From the NCBI GenBank assembly GCA_045116915.1, contig JBGUMQ010000022.1:1-7097 (forward strand): 7,097 bases of DNA. Reading direction: 5' to 3'. The notes under the pieces were generated by a model. The model had not been told where the DNA came from and searched no databases. It was given only the letters and a program-made list of their open reading frames with translations. Both the position numbers and the translations under genes were made by a program. Shown in pieces: positions 1 to 5,031 of the stretch (position 1 is its first letter; the number at the start of each line of letters is the position of its first letter). The DNA comes from UBA9732 sp045116915 (GTDB taxonomy: Bacteria > Spirochaetota > Spirochaetia > Sphaerochaetales > Sphaerochaetaceae).

Positions 1-156
1 AAGCGCCTGCTCTGCTCGGTCGGAGCACAACTGGAGCTCTGCGTGATGGATTTCATCGATCTGGGATTGCAGGTGTCCTATCTTGTCAGCGGAGACAACA
101 TGAGGACCCCGGGAGAGAGGTTCATCATGGGAGCCACATTCTTCCTGGATTTCTGA
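1..156 (+). CDS. C-terminal fragment of a probable outer-membrane beta-barrel protein
   Basis: The first reading frame is open from the left edge to a TGA at 154-156 and gives the last 51 residues of a protein whose start lies outside the window. The visible part shows alternating hydrophobic and polar residues typical of transmembrane beta-strands (around LCVMDFIDLGLQVSYLV), then a short polar turn (SGDNMRTPGE), and a last strand ending FIMGATFFLDF. A C-terminal phenylalanine after an amphipathic strand is the usual recognition signal for outer-membrane barrel assembly. The codon use matches the downstream genes, so the frame is likely real. The protein family cannot be told from 51 residues, and a secreted periplasmic beta-protein is the main alternative. 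It is convergent with the HTH gene that follows. Confidence 0.7.
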   Translation, partial: KRLLCSVGAQLELCVMDFIDLGLQVSYLVSGDNMRTPGERFIMGATFFLDF

Positions 157-208
157 TCCGGCCAGAACCGCTAAAAGACAACCGATGTAAAAAACATCCA
201 AAGAGAAT

Positions 209-242
209 CAGAGCTGTTCCGACACCTGTCAGAACAGCTCTG
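209..242 (-). terminator. Hairpin between convergent genes
   Basis: An 11-bp perfect inverted repeat, CAGAGCTGTTC (209-219) and GAACAGCTCTG (232-242), encloses a 12-nt loop. The loop contains the stop codon of the minus-strand HTH gene (229-231), so one stem arm lies in that gene's last codons. Read on the minus strand, the stem is followed by T-rich DNA (ATTCTCTTTGGATGTTTTTT), which suits a terminator for the HTH gene. On the plus strand no T-tract follows directly, so termination of the 1-156 gene here is less sure. Confidence 0.6.
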
Positions 243-564
243 AAATCATCTTCTTGATGAATTCCGCGGATTTGAACATCTGCATGTCCACGATGGCCTC
301 CATCTGTTTCCTGCGGTCCTCGTTGGAAGGACTGCGGACCGCGGGGCCCTCGTAGAACAGCAGGTACACAGGCACATCCAGCGTATCCGCCAGGCTCTGA
401 AGAAGATCCGCGGAAAGGAATGCGGAACCGCTTTCGATTGTACTCAGGTGCTTGACGCTTACATCGATGATTTCCGCGAGTTTTTCTTGTGAAAGGCCCT
501 TCTGCTTCCGGTACCTTTTGACATTCCGCCCCAGTATGGTGCGGACATCTTCCCTGTTGTTCAT
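229..564 (-). CDS. Cro/CI (XRE) family HTH transcriptional regulator
   Basis: Predicted 111-residue DNA-binding protein. Residues 9-70 form a classic HTH_3 domain: LGRNVKRYRKQKGLSQEKLAE, then IIDVSVKHLSTIESGS with the recognition helix, then the LADTLDVPVYLLF segment typical of the family's fourth and fifth helices. The remaining C-terminal 40 residues are charged and helical (EDRRKQMEAIVDMQMFKSAEFIKKM) and could serve in dimerisation; no effector domain is visible. I chose the ATG at 562-564 because homology begins just after it and an AAGGTGA-like site lies about 11 nt upstream. The frame stays open to a TTG at 637-639, which would add 25 basic, low-complexity residues. Palindromes at 644-656 and 760-774 upstream suggest autoregulation. 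The target genes are not known; shared sites point to the neighbouring transcripts. Confidence 0.88.
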   Translation of the reverse strand: MNNREDVRTILGRNVKRYRKQKGLSQEKLAEIIDVSVKHLSTIESGSAFLSADLLQSLADTLDVPVYLLFYEGPAVRSPSNEDRRKQMEAIVDMQMFKSAEFIKKMISELF

Positions 565-643
565 AAAAAATATTTTCACCTTTTTACGGTGCTTTTTGAA
601 ATAACTTAATAGTTCGTATTGTACTTCAAAGGTGGGCAATATT

Positions 644-656
644 CACTTTTAAAGTG
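644..656. promoter_or_regulatory. Palindromic operator candidate upstream of the HTH gene
   Basis: Perfect 13-bp palindrome CACTTT-T-AAAGTG with 6-bp arms around a central T. It lies about 80 bp upstream of the chosen HTH start and just before the alternative TTG start. Its core ACTTTTAAAGT matches the core of the palindrome at 760-774 (ACTTCTGAAGT) in the form ACTTYTRAAGT. Location and shared core make it a candidate site for the adjacent regulator. Binding itself is inferred. Confidence 0.5.
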
Positions 657-697
657 CAAGTCTCCACCTAAACAACATGGAAGTCAAGTATTAGTTC

Positions 698-726
698 ATT
701 ATATTGAAAAGAAAAAGCTCAAAGCA
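698..726 (-). promoter_or_regulatory. Possible promoter of the HTH regulator gene
   Basis: On the minus strand a perfect TATAAT lies at 703-698. The hexamer 17 bp further upstream (TGCTTT, 726-721) is a poor -35. Transcription would begin near 691, leaving a leader of roughly 125 nt to the ATG at 564 that contains the 644-656 palindrome. The -10 match is good but the surrounding DNA is AT-rich, so chance is a real possibility. Confidence 0.3.
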
Positions 727-756
727 TAAATTAATTAACCTCACAGGTAAAAAATT

Positions 757-787
757 ACTTTACTTCTGAAGTAATGTACTGTAGAAT
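757..787 (+). promoter_or_regulatory. Forward promoter with overlapping palindromic operator (site A)
   Basis: TTTACT (759-764), a 17-bp spacer and TAGAAT (782-787, 5/6 match to TATAAT, preceded by TG) form a plausible sigma-70-type promoter with a start near 794. A perfect 15-bp palindrome, TTACTTC-T-GAAGTAA (760-774), covers the -35 and the start of the spacer, a position where a bound repressor would block polymerase. The whole block recurs at 2982-3012 with 23 of 31 bases identical and the same spacing of elements. Confidence 0.55.
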
Positions 788-793
788 CATAAT

Positions 794-1004
794 CAATCCG
801 GAAAATAGCCGGAGAGGAGTCGGAAAGGAGCACAACAGAGCCTGACCGATATCCGGGGGTTTTCCTGCAGTTCCGGAATGCTCCTCCCTGTCAAGCATCT
901 CTCTCTCATATGCACCGAACAACAGGGAGGACAGGAAAACGGATACAGGGGATAACAGGTTGCCGGATTCTTTTTCCGCGGATCCGGCAACCGTCTTTCT
1001 ATTT
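794..1004 (+). ncRNA. Candidate structured RNA (sRNA or leader), not recognised
   Basis: The DNA downstream of the 759-787 promoter encodes an ordered set of helices. A 5' hairpin pairs TCCGG (797-801) with CCGGA (809-813). A long composite stem follows: 841-844 with 946-949, 850-855 with 940-945, 860-867 with 932-939, and 882-891 with 922-931. On the 3' side the last three arms are contiguous (922-945), while all bulges (845-849, 856-859, 868-881) lie on the 5' side. The apical loop of 30 nt (892-921) contains TCTCTCTCTC and CATATG. A terminator-like hairpin closes the element (958-992). The GA-rich stretch at 811-830 holds several AGGAG motifs. I recognise no known RNA family; it lacks the lysine riboswitch and T-box signatures I looked for. 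It could be an independent small RNA or the leader of the 24-residue peptide gene. Confidence 0.45.
958..1004 (+). terminator. Terminator-like hairpin upstream of the small peptide gene
   Basis: GGTTGCCGGAT (958-968) and ATCCGGCAACC (982-992) form an 11-bp perfect stem around a 13-nt loop, followed by the T-rich run GTCTTTCTATTT (993-1004). The stem is strong and the tail is interrupted, so termination may be partial. If partial, readthrough would reach the peptide gene at 1027 and possibly lysK. The 5' arm can also pair with 795-801, which would open this hairpin. Confidence 0.5.
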
Positions 1005-1026
1005 GGGGAAAAAGGGGAGGCTGACG

Positions 1027-1101
1027 ATGCGGGAGAAGGTACTGTTCACGATATGCGTCATCCTCTTACTTGTCGGCATCTACATCGTGTTCATCGAATA
1101 G
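1027..1101 (+). CDS. 24-residue single-helix membrane peptide
   Basis: A short gene encodes a 24-residue peptide: a charged MREK start, one hydrophobic segment (LFTICVILLLVGIYIVF) long enough to span a membrane, and an acidic IE end. The strong ribosome binding site GGGGAGG at 1014-1020, 6 nt before the ATG, is the main reason to think it is translated. The frame continues upstream to an ATG at 910, but that start has no ribosome binding site, lies in the RNA loop and adds low-complexity residues, so I reject it. The peptide sits between a terminator-like hairpin and the lysK promoter. Its form fits a small membrane-protein modulator, a type I-toxin-like peptide, or a short uncharacterised membrane protein. 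Nothing in the sequence decides among these. Confidence 0.5.
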   Translation: MREKVLFTICVILLLVGIYIVFIE

Positions 1102-1133
1102 TCCCGTCCGGACATGCCGCACCGTACCACACA

Positions 1134-1162
1134 TAGACTAACATAATTTATTCTTCTATAAT
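1134..1162 (+). promoter_or_regulatory. lysK promoter, very close to the start codon
   Basis: TAGACT (1134-1139, 4/6 match to TTGACA), a 17-bp spacer and a perfect TATAAT (1157-1162) precede lysK. Only 8 nt separate the -10 from the ATG at 1171, so the usual start, about 7 nt after the -10, would fall near 1169. The transcript would then have almost no leader. No Shine-Dalgarno sequence is visible in 1150-1170, which fits this reading. Confidence 0.55.
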
Positions 1163-1170
1163 GGCTCACT

Positions 1171-2742
1171 ATGGAACAGCAGAATTCAGTACATTGGGCG
1201 GATATATACGCTGACAGGATCATCAGGGAGAAAGGTCAGAAGGACCTCTACACATGTGCATCGGGAATCACACCGTCCGGCACAGTCCACATCGGCAACT
1301 TCAGGGAGATCATCTCGGTCGACCTCGTCGTGAAGGCCCTCAGGCAGAAGGGACAGAAGGTCCGCTTCATCTATTCATGGGACGACTACGATGTGTTCAG
1401 GAAGGTTCCGAAGAACATGCCCGAGCCCGAACTCCTGGAGACCTATCTCAGAAAGCCCATCACGCTGGTTCCCGACACCACAGGCAGGGCCGACAACTAT
1501 GCACGCGGCAACGAGCTCGATGTGGAGGAGAAGCTCCCCATCGTCGGCGTCTATCCCGAGTACCTCTACCAGGCCCAGCGCTACAGAAGCAGCATGTATG
1601 CCGAGCAGATGAAGAAGGCCCTGGAGCTCAAGCCGCAGATCATCGAAGTGCTGAACCAGTACCGCGCGGAGCCGCTGGACGACTCATGGTGGCCGATCGC
1701 GGTCTTCAGTTCCTTCACCGACAAGGACAACACAACGATCCTCTCCTGGGACGGCGAGTACGGCATCACATACCGCGACAACGACCTGAACAGGGAAGAG
1801 ACCATCGACCTCAGGACAACCCCCTATGCCAAGCTCCACTGGAGAGTGGACTGGCCCATGCGCTGGGTGGTCGAGGGCGTCGATTTCGAGCCTGCAGGAA
1901 AGGACCACCACTCCAAGGGCGGAAGCTTCGACACATCAAAACAGATCGTCGAGTTCTTCGGCGGCCACGCTCCCGTGTCCTTCCAGTACGACTTCATCTC
2001 CATCAAGGGCCGCGGTGGCAAGATCTCGTCCTCAAGCGGTGAGGTCGTCTCGCTGGGCGATGTCCTGGAGGTCTACACTCCGGAGCTGACAAGGTTCCTG
2101 TTCGCATCCACAAGGCCCAACACCGAGTTCGCCATTTCGTTCGACCTCGATGTCCTGAAGCTCTACGAGGACTACGACAACTGCGAGAGAAGGTATTTCG
2201 GACTCCTGCCGTGCAACGAGAAGAAGCTGGCCATGGAGAAGAGGGTCTACGAGCTCTCCCAGGTCGGCGATGTCCCGAAGACACCGGGCTACCAGGTCCC
2301 CTTCAGGCACCTGTGCAACCTGCTTCAGATCAACAGCGGCGATGTGGAGAAGGTGATCGCATCCCTTCCGGACGTCCAGGACGACCAGGTCGAAAGGCTC
2401 AGGACCCGCCTGCGCTGCGCATGGACATGGATCACGACGTTCGCACCCGAGGACTTCCGCTTCTCGGTCGCCACGGCCGACACACCCAAGGCGGATCTCG
2501 ATGAGGATGGCACAAGGGCCGTCAGAGCCCTCTGTGCCAAAGTCTCGCAGTGGGACGGCAAGGACGAGAAGGACCTCTCCCAGCTCATCTACGATGCCGC
2601 CGCCGAGGCCGGTGTCGAGAACGCCGCCCTGTTCACCGCCACATACCTTGCACTGATCGGCAAGGAGAAGGGCCCCAAGCTCGCCGGTTTCATGAACACG
2701 ATCGGCAAGGACAGGGTAGTGGAGATCCTTTCCAGATATTGA
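1171..2742 (+). CDS. lysK: Class I lysyl-tRNA synthetase
   Basis: Cytoplasmic enzyme that joins lysine to tRNA(Lys) using ATP. The 523-residue length fits the class I LysRS family. The Rossmann catalytic domain is clear: the HIGH-type motif is HIGN at residues 40-43 within GITPSGTVHIGNFREI, and the KMSKS-type loop is KISSS at residues 284-288 within KGRGGKISSSSG. Other family blocks include FIYSWDDYDVFRKVP, the DNYARGNELDVEEKLP region, and WRVDWPMRW with the following GKDHH. The C-terminal part is helical, as expected for the anticodon-binding domain. The ATG at 1171 places the first conserved block (HWADIYADRII) at residue 8, as expected, despite the lack of a ribosome binding site. This unusual form of LysRS occurs in archaea, spirochaetes and some alphaproteobacteria, and it is the best taxonomic clue here. 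No frameshift or missing motif is seen. Confidence 0.96.
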   Translation: MEQQNSVHWADIYADRIIREKGQKDLYTCASGITPSGTVHIGNFREIISVDLVVKALRQKGQKVRFIYSWDDYDVFRKVPKNMPEPELLETYLRKPITLVPDTTGRADNYARGNELDVEEKLPIVGVYPEYLYQAQRYRSSMYAEQMKKALELKPQIIEVLNQYRAEPLDDSWWPIAVFSSFTDKDNTTILSWDGEYGITYRDNDLNREETIDLRTTPYAKLHWRVDWPMRWVVEGVDFEPAGKDHHSKGGSFDTSKQIVEFFGGHAPVSFQYDFISIKGRGGKISSSSGEVVSLGDVLEVYTPELTRFLFASTRPNTEFAISFDLDVLKLYEDYDNCERRYFGLLPCNEKKLAMEKRVYELSQVGDVPKTPGYQVPFRHLCNLLQINSGDVEKVIASLPDVQDDQVERLRTRLRCAWTWITTFAPEDFRFSVATADTPKADLDEDGTRAVRALCAKVSQWDGKDEKDLSQLIYDAAAEAGVENAALFTATYLALIGKEKGPKLAGFMNTIGKDRVVEILSRY

Positions 2743-2775
2743 ACCAAACAGAACAACTACAGGAAACCCTTTCGG

Positions 2776-2805
2776 ACAGTCGGCACATTCCATGTTGCCG
2801 GCTGT
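2776..2805 (+). terminator. Probable lysK terminator
   Basis: A 10-bp stem pairs ACAGTCGGCA (2776-2785) with TGCCGGCTGT (2796-2805), with one G-T pair and a 10-nt loop, starting 34 nt after the lysK stop codon. The following TTCCG run has few T residues, so this is a weak intrinsic terminator by sequence. Confidence 0.45.
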
Positions 2806-2911
2806 TTCCGTATATGGCGCAGAAGATGTCCATCCATATGTGAAAACTTCCTCCCAAATGCGCAGACCCTTCGTCTGAAGGAAAAACTTTCACGTTAAAG
2901 TCATATAAATC

Positions 2912-2938
2912 TTGACAAATACACATATAAGGTAATAT
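2912..2938 (+). promoter_or_regulatory. Candidate upstream promoter of the envelope operon
   Basis: A perfect TTGACA (2912-2917) is followed after 15 bp by TAATAT (2933-2938, 4/6). The spacer is short; other possible -10 hexamers at 17-20 bp (TATGTA, TGTAAT) are no clear improvement. Transcripts from here would cross the operator-like site at 2987-2997, so a protein bound there could act as a roadblock. Confidence 0.35.
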
Positions 2939-2981
2939 GTAATAACCCTAAACCGCAAAATTAACTTCAGAGTGCAATGTA

Positions 2982-3012
2982 ACTTTACTTTTGAGGTTTT
3001 GTTATGTAATAT
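2982..3012 (+). promoter_or_regulatory. Promoter with operator-like site upstream of the envelope operon (site B)
   Basis: TTTACT (2984-2989), a 17-bp spacer and TAATAT (3007-3012, preceded by TG) reproduce the layout of site A at 757-787. The operator core ACTTTTGAGGT (2987-2997) matches ACTTYTRAAGT in 10 of 11 positions, so it is a slightly degenerate palindrome. Transcription from here would give a leader of about 50 nt before the ATG at 3070. Confidence 0.5.
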
Positions 3013-3069
3013 GGAATATGGATGTCTGTCCAGGACGTCTGTCGGCGTACGCCATATGGAGGATAACGG

Positions 3070-3639
3070 ATGAAGAAAGTCCTTTTGATATTAGTCATTT
3101 CCATCGGAACCTGTGCTTTCCTTTTCGCCGGTTCTTCCCTCTGGACATCAGTCGTCTCGGCTGGAGCGGCGCACCCGATCCAGAAAATCATCTACGATGA
3201 CGGGCTCCATCCGGACAGGATCCATAACGGACTTGAAGTCAGCGCATCATACATGCTCCGCAGGAACACGACCAACTCATCGCTTGTGTTCGAGTTCTCG
3301 TTCGGCCAGTTCCCGTATTCCGGATTCCACCACTATTCCGACCTCCGCTTCAGCTTCGGCATGAGGATGCCCATCGTCTACAAGGACAACGGGGACACCA
3401 AGCCGTCGTTCGGAGTCTTCATGAGGTCCAACATAGGTGTCAGCGTCGACATCAGGGACGACAACGACATCGGTGCCTACGGATTCTTCAGCATCGGAGG
3501 CGTCTTCCTCATCGAGTTCGAGGCCATATCTGTCGAGCTGGACATCACAGCCTCGGTTTCCTATCAGTCGTGGAGCACTGTCCACGAACTCAGCCCGGGA
3601 GTGAGCGTCCTGTTCCCGATCGGAGGTAACGGAAAGTGA
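3070..3639 (+). CDS. Small secreted protein, probable outer-membrane beta-barrel
   Basis: A 189-residue protein, first in the operon. The N-terminus is a signal peptide: MKK, then a hydrophobic core LLILVISIGTCAFLFA, with likely cleavage before GSS at about residue 22. The mature part is rich in aromatic and glycine residues, and from about residue 54 has repeated alternating-hydrophobic stretches (LVFEFSFGQF, LRFSFGMRMPIV, FGVFMRSNIGVSVDI, GAYGFFSIGGVFLIEF, ISVELDITASVSY, GVSVLFPIG). This pattern fits a small, roughly eight-stranded outer-membrane barrel. The last residues (GGNGK) lack the usual terminal aromatic, so barrel assembly is less certain. GGAGG lies 7 nt before the ATG. The stop overlaps the next gene's GTG start by 4 bases (GTGA), which suggests coupled translation. 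I do not recognise the family. Confidence 0.75.
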   Translation: MKKVLLILVISIGTCAFLFAGSSLWTSVVSAGAAHPIQKIIYDDGLHPDRIHNGLEVSASYMLRRNTTNSSLVFEFSFGQFPYSGFHHYSDLRFSFGMRMPIVYKDNGDTKPSFGVFMRSNIGVSVDIRDDNDIGAYGFFSIGGVFLIEFEAISVELDITASVSYQSWSTVHELSPGVSVLFPIGGNGK

Positions 3640-5021
3640 GGAAAAGCGCGGTCTGGTTGCTCATCATCCTGACTATTCTTCTCATTTCTACTTCAGTCTC
3701 ATGTGAACACAACGTCTACCTGGACGGCGAGGACACCTGGCAAACGCTGGGTTACAACTTCGGCACATTCAGCCATGCGCTTTCATACCTGATGGCCCAT
3801 GTGGATGAATTGGACACATGTGGATGCCATGCGGGCGGCCTGCCCGGATCCTCCGAACAGGGTGAGGCCCCGTGGAACCGCACCATATATCTTATAAGGG
3901 ATGTAGGGGAGGATGAGCGCGGAGAGGCCATCGTGGTCCCCGAGGACTACAACGGAGAACACCTCCACATAGACTTCAACGGACACGAGTACTGGTTCAG
4001 GACCGACCTTGACAGGTTCTTCGACATCCGTGGCGGATCCACTGTCGACATCATCGGCGGAAAGACCGTGATAACAGAGGATACCCCCTCCAGGGCACCC
4101 GCACTCCATGTGGGTGTCCGTACTGTCACTATAGCCGACCATATCATCGACGACAGGAGAACCGATCCCGTCGCGGTCGAGATCGATGCCGGCGGATCGC
4201 TTGTGATCGCATCGCCCTCCGGAATCAGGACCGACATCATGGTCAACGGAACGTTCCATATCCAGGAAGGCGGAACACTGAAGATCACCGACGGATGTGT
4301 CTGCATACTCGACATCAACGACATCAACGCACAGATCCCCGGCAGCCTCGTGATCACCGGCGGCAAGATAATCGTCCCGCACAAGGTGGCTCCCATCATC
4401 CTGAGGGCCATACCGGAAGAGTGTGTCGACAACGTGGAGATCGTGTTCATCCACACGTGGGAGAAGAAGTGGGAGACCCTGATCAGGCCCTCCACATGCC
4501 ACGAGGAAGGAGAGGTCTGCGTCCACTACGAATGCACCGAGTGCGAGGCCGAATACGACGAGTTCTACTATCTGCCCAAGCTCCATCACGTCGAGGTCTG
4601 GTCGAACGACAGGTATTACCACTGGGCCACGTGTGCACTCTGCGGAGACGTCCTTGAACCGAAGGAAGTCCACACATTCATAACCGTTGGCGGCATAACA
4701 TACTGTATTGTCTGCGGATACGTGCAGGAGGAAGGCGGCGGAGTCCAGTCTGGCTTCGATGTCACCGTCGAGGACCTGATCCCGGCAGGCTATCTGACGG
4801 CATCGGATATGGATCCGGAAACCATGCTGTATACGATCACACTCACCACCACGAACCCGGAGTCGGAACCCGACCATTTCAGGTGGTACATAGACGACAA
4901 CCTGGTGGAAGGTGCCACAGGAACATCCATACAGGCTCAGTACAGGTACGAGAGCTTCAATGTGATGTGCATATTCTGGAACGAAAAGGGCACCGGCAGC
5001 GCGTCGGTGACGCTGCAGTGA
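3636..5021 (+). CDS. Multidomain surface lipoprotein (beta-helix-like, Cys-pair domain, Ig-like domain)
   Basis: A 461-residue predicted lipoprotein starting at a GTG that overlaps the previous stop. GGAGG at 3622-3626 lies 9 nt upstream, inside the previous gene. The signal peptide ends at C23 (lipobox STSVSC, relaxed as in many spirochaete lipoproteins). Residues about 109-260 contain short hydrophobic repeats with glycine turns (GGSTVDIIGGKTVI, GGSLVIASPSG, GGTLKITDG, GSLVITGGKIIV), typical of parallel beta-helix surface proteins. Residues about 288-363 are cysteine- and histidine-rich with CTEC, CALC and CIVC pairs, including a YHWATCALCGDV...VHTF unit like the HW-CxxCG modules of gut-bacterial surface proteins; metal binding is possible. 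Residues about 372-461 form an Ig/PKD-like domain shared with the 5844-6893 protein. It probably acts at the cell surface; ligand and function are unknown. Confidence 0.82.
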   Translation: MRKSAVWLLIILTILLISTSVSCEHNVYLDGEDTWQTLGYNFGTFSHALSYLMAHVDELDTCGCHAGGLPGSSEQGEAPWNRTIYLIRDVGEDERGEAIVVPEDYNGEHLHIDFNGHEYWFRTDLDRFFDIRGGSTVDIIGGKTVITEDTPSRAPALHVGVRTVTIADHIIDDRRTDPVAVEIDAGGSLVIASPSGIRTDIMVNGTFHIQEGGTLKITDGCVCILDINDINAQIPGSLVITGGKIIVPHKVAPIILRAIPEECVDNVEIVFIHTWEKKWETLIRPSTCHEEGEVCVHYECTECEAEYDEFYYLPKLHHVEVWSNDRYYHWATCALCGDVLEPKEVHTFITVGGITYCIVCGYVQEEGGGVQSGFDVTVEDLIPAGYLTASDMDPETMLYTITLTTTNPESEPDHFRWYIDDNLVEGATGTSIQAQYRYESFNVMCIFWNEKGTGSASVTLQ

Positions 5022-5031
5022 GGAGGATGGG

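Larger units (their letters stand above)
2743..3069. other. Intergenic region between lysK and the envelope operon
   Basis: A gene-free stretch of 327 bp. Its first part holds the hairpin that may end lysK transcription (2776-2805). Positions 2806-2880 contain nothing I can assign beyond a small CCTTC-GTCT-GAAGG hairpin (2869-2882) with no T-tract. From about 2880 the DNA becomes AT-rich and carries two promoter candidates (2912-2938 and 2982-3012). The ribosome binding site GGAGG (3058-3062) of the next gene ends the region. Confidence 0.7.

Noticed and set aside
565..639. TTG start giving a 136-residue HTH protein
   Set aside because: The extra 25 residues are lysine-rich with no match to the family, and they come from AT-rich DNA; the ATG at 562-564 has an acceptable upstream AAGGTGA. 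It remains possible but less likely.
910..1026. N-terminal extension of the small peptide frame to an ATG at 910
   Set aside because: The ATG has no ribosome binding site, lies inside the predicted RNA loop, and the added residues are basic low-complexity sequence. The ATG at 1027 has a near-ideal site.
794..1026. Lysine riboswitch or T-box in front of lysK
   Set aside because: No lysine riboswitch core or T-box sequence is visible, and the peptide gene and a separate promoter lie between this region and lysK.
1254..2042. Second plus-strand open frame (262 residues) within lysK
   Set aside because: The product is rich in Arg/His/Gln/Pro with no domain, as expected for an out-of-frame reading of GC-rich coding DNA.
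2032..2793. Minus-strand open frame opposite the 3' half of lysK
   Set aside because: It is antisense to conserved synthetase coding sequence, shows no recognisable protein features, and is best explained by the codon bias of lysK.
2964..2974. ACTTCAGAGTG as another operator copy next to site B
   Set aside because: The left half fits but the right half is shifted, with four mismatches to the 11-bp core; not strong enough to list as a site.
3783..4877. Long open frame (364 residues) on the minus strand inside the 3636-5021 lipoprotein gene
   Set aside because: The translation is a shadow of the GC-rich sense gene, with many Asp/Val/Gly residues, no domain, no ribosome binding site, and a clear lipoprotein on the other strand.
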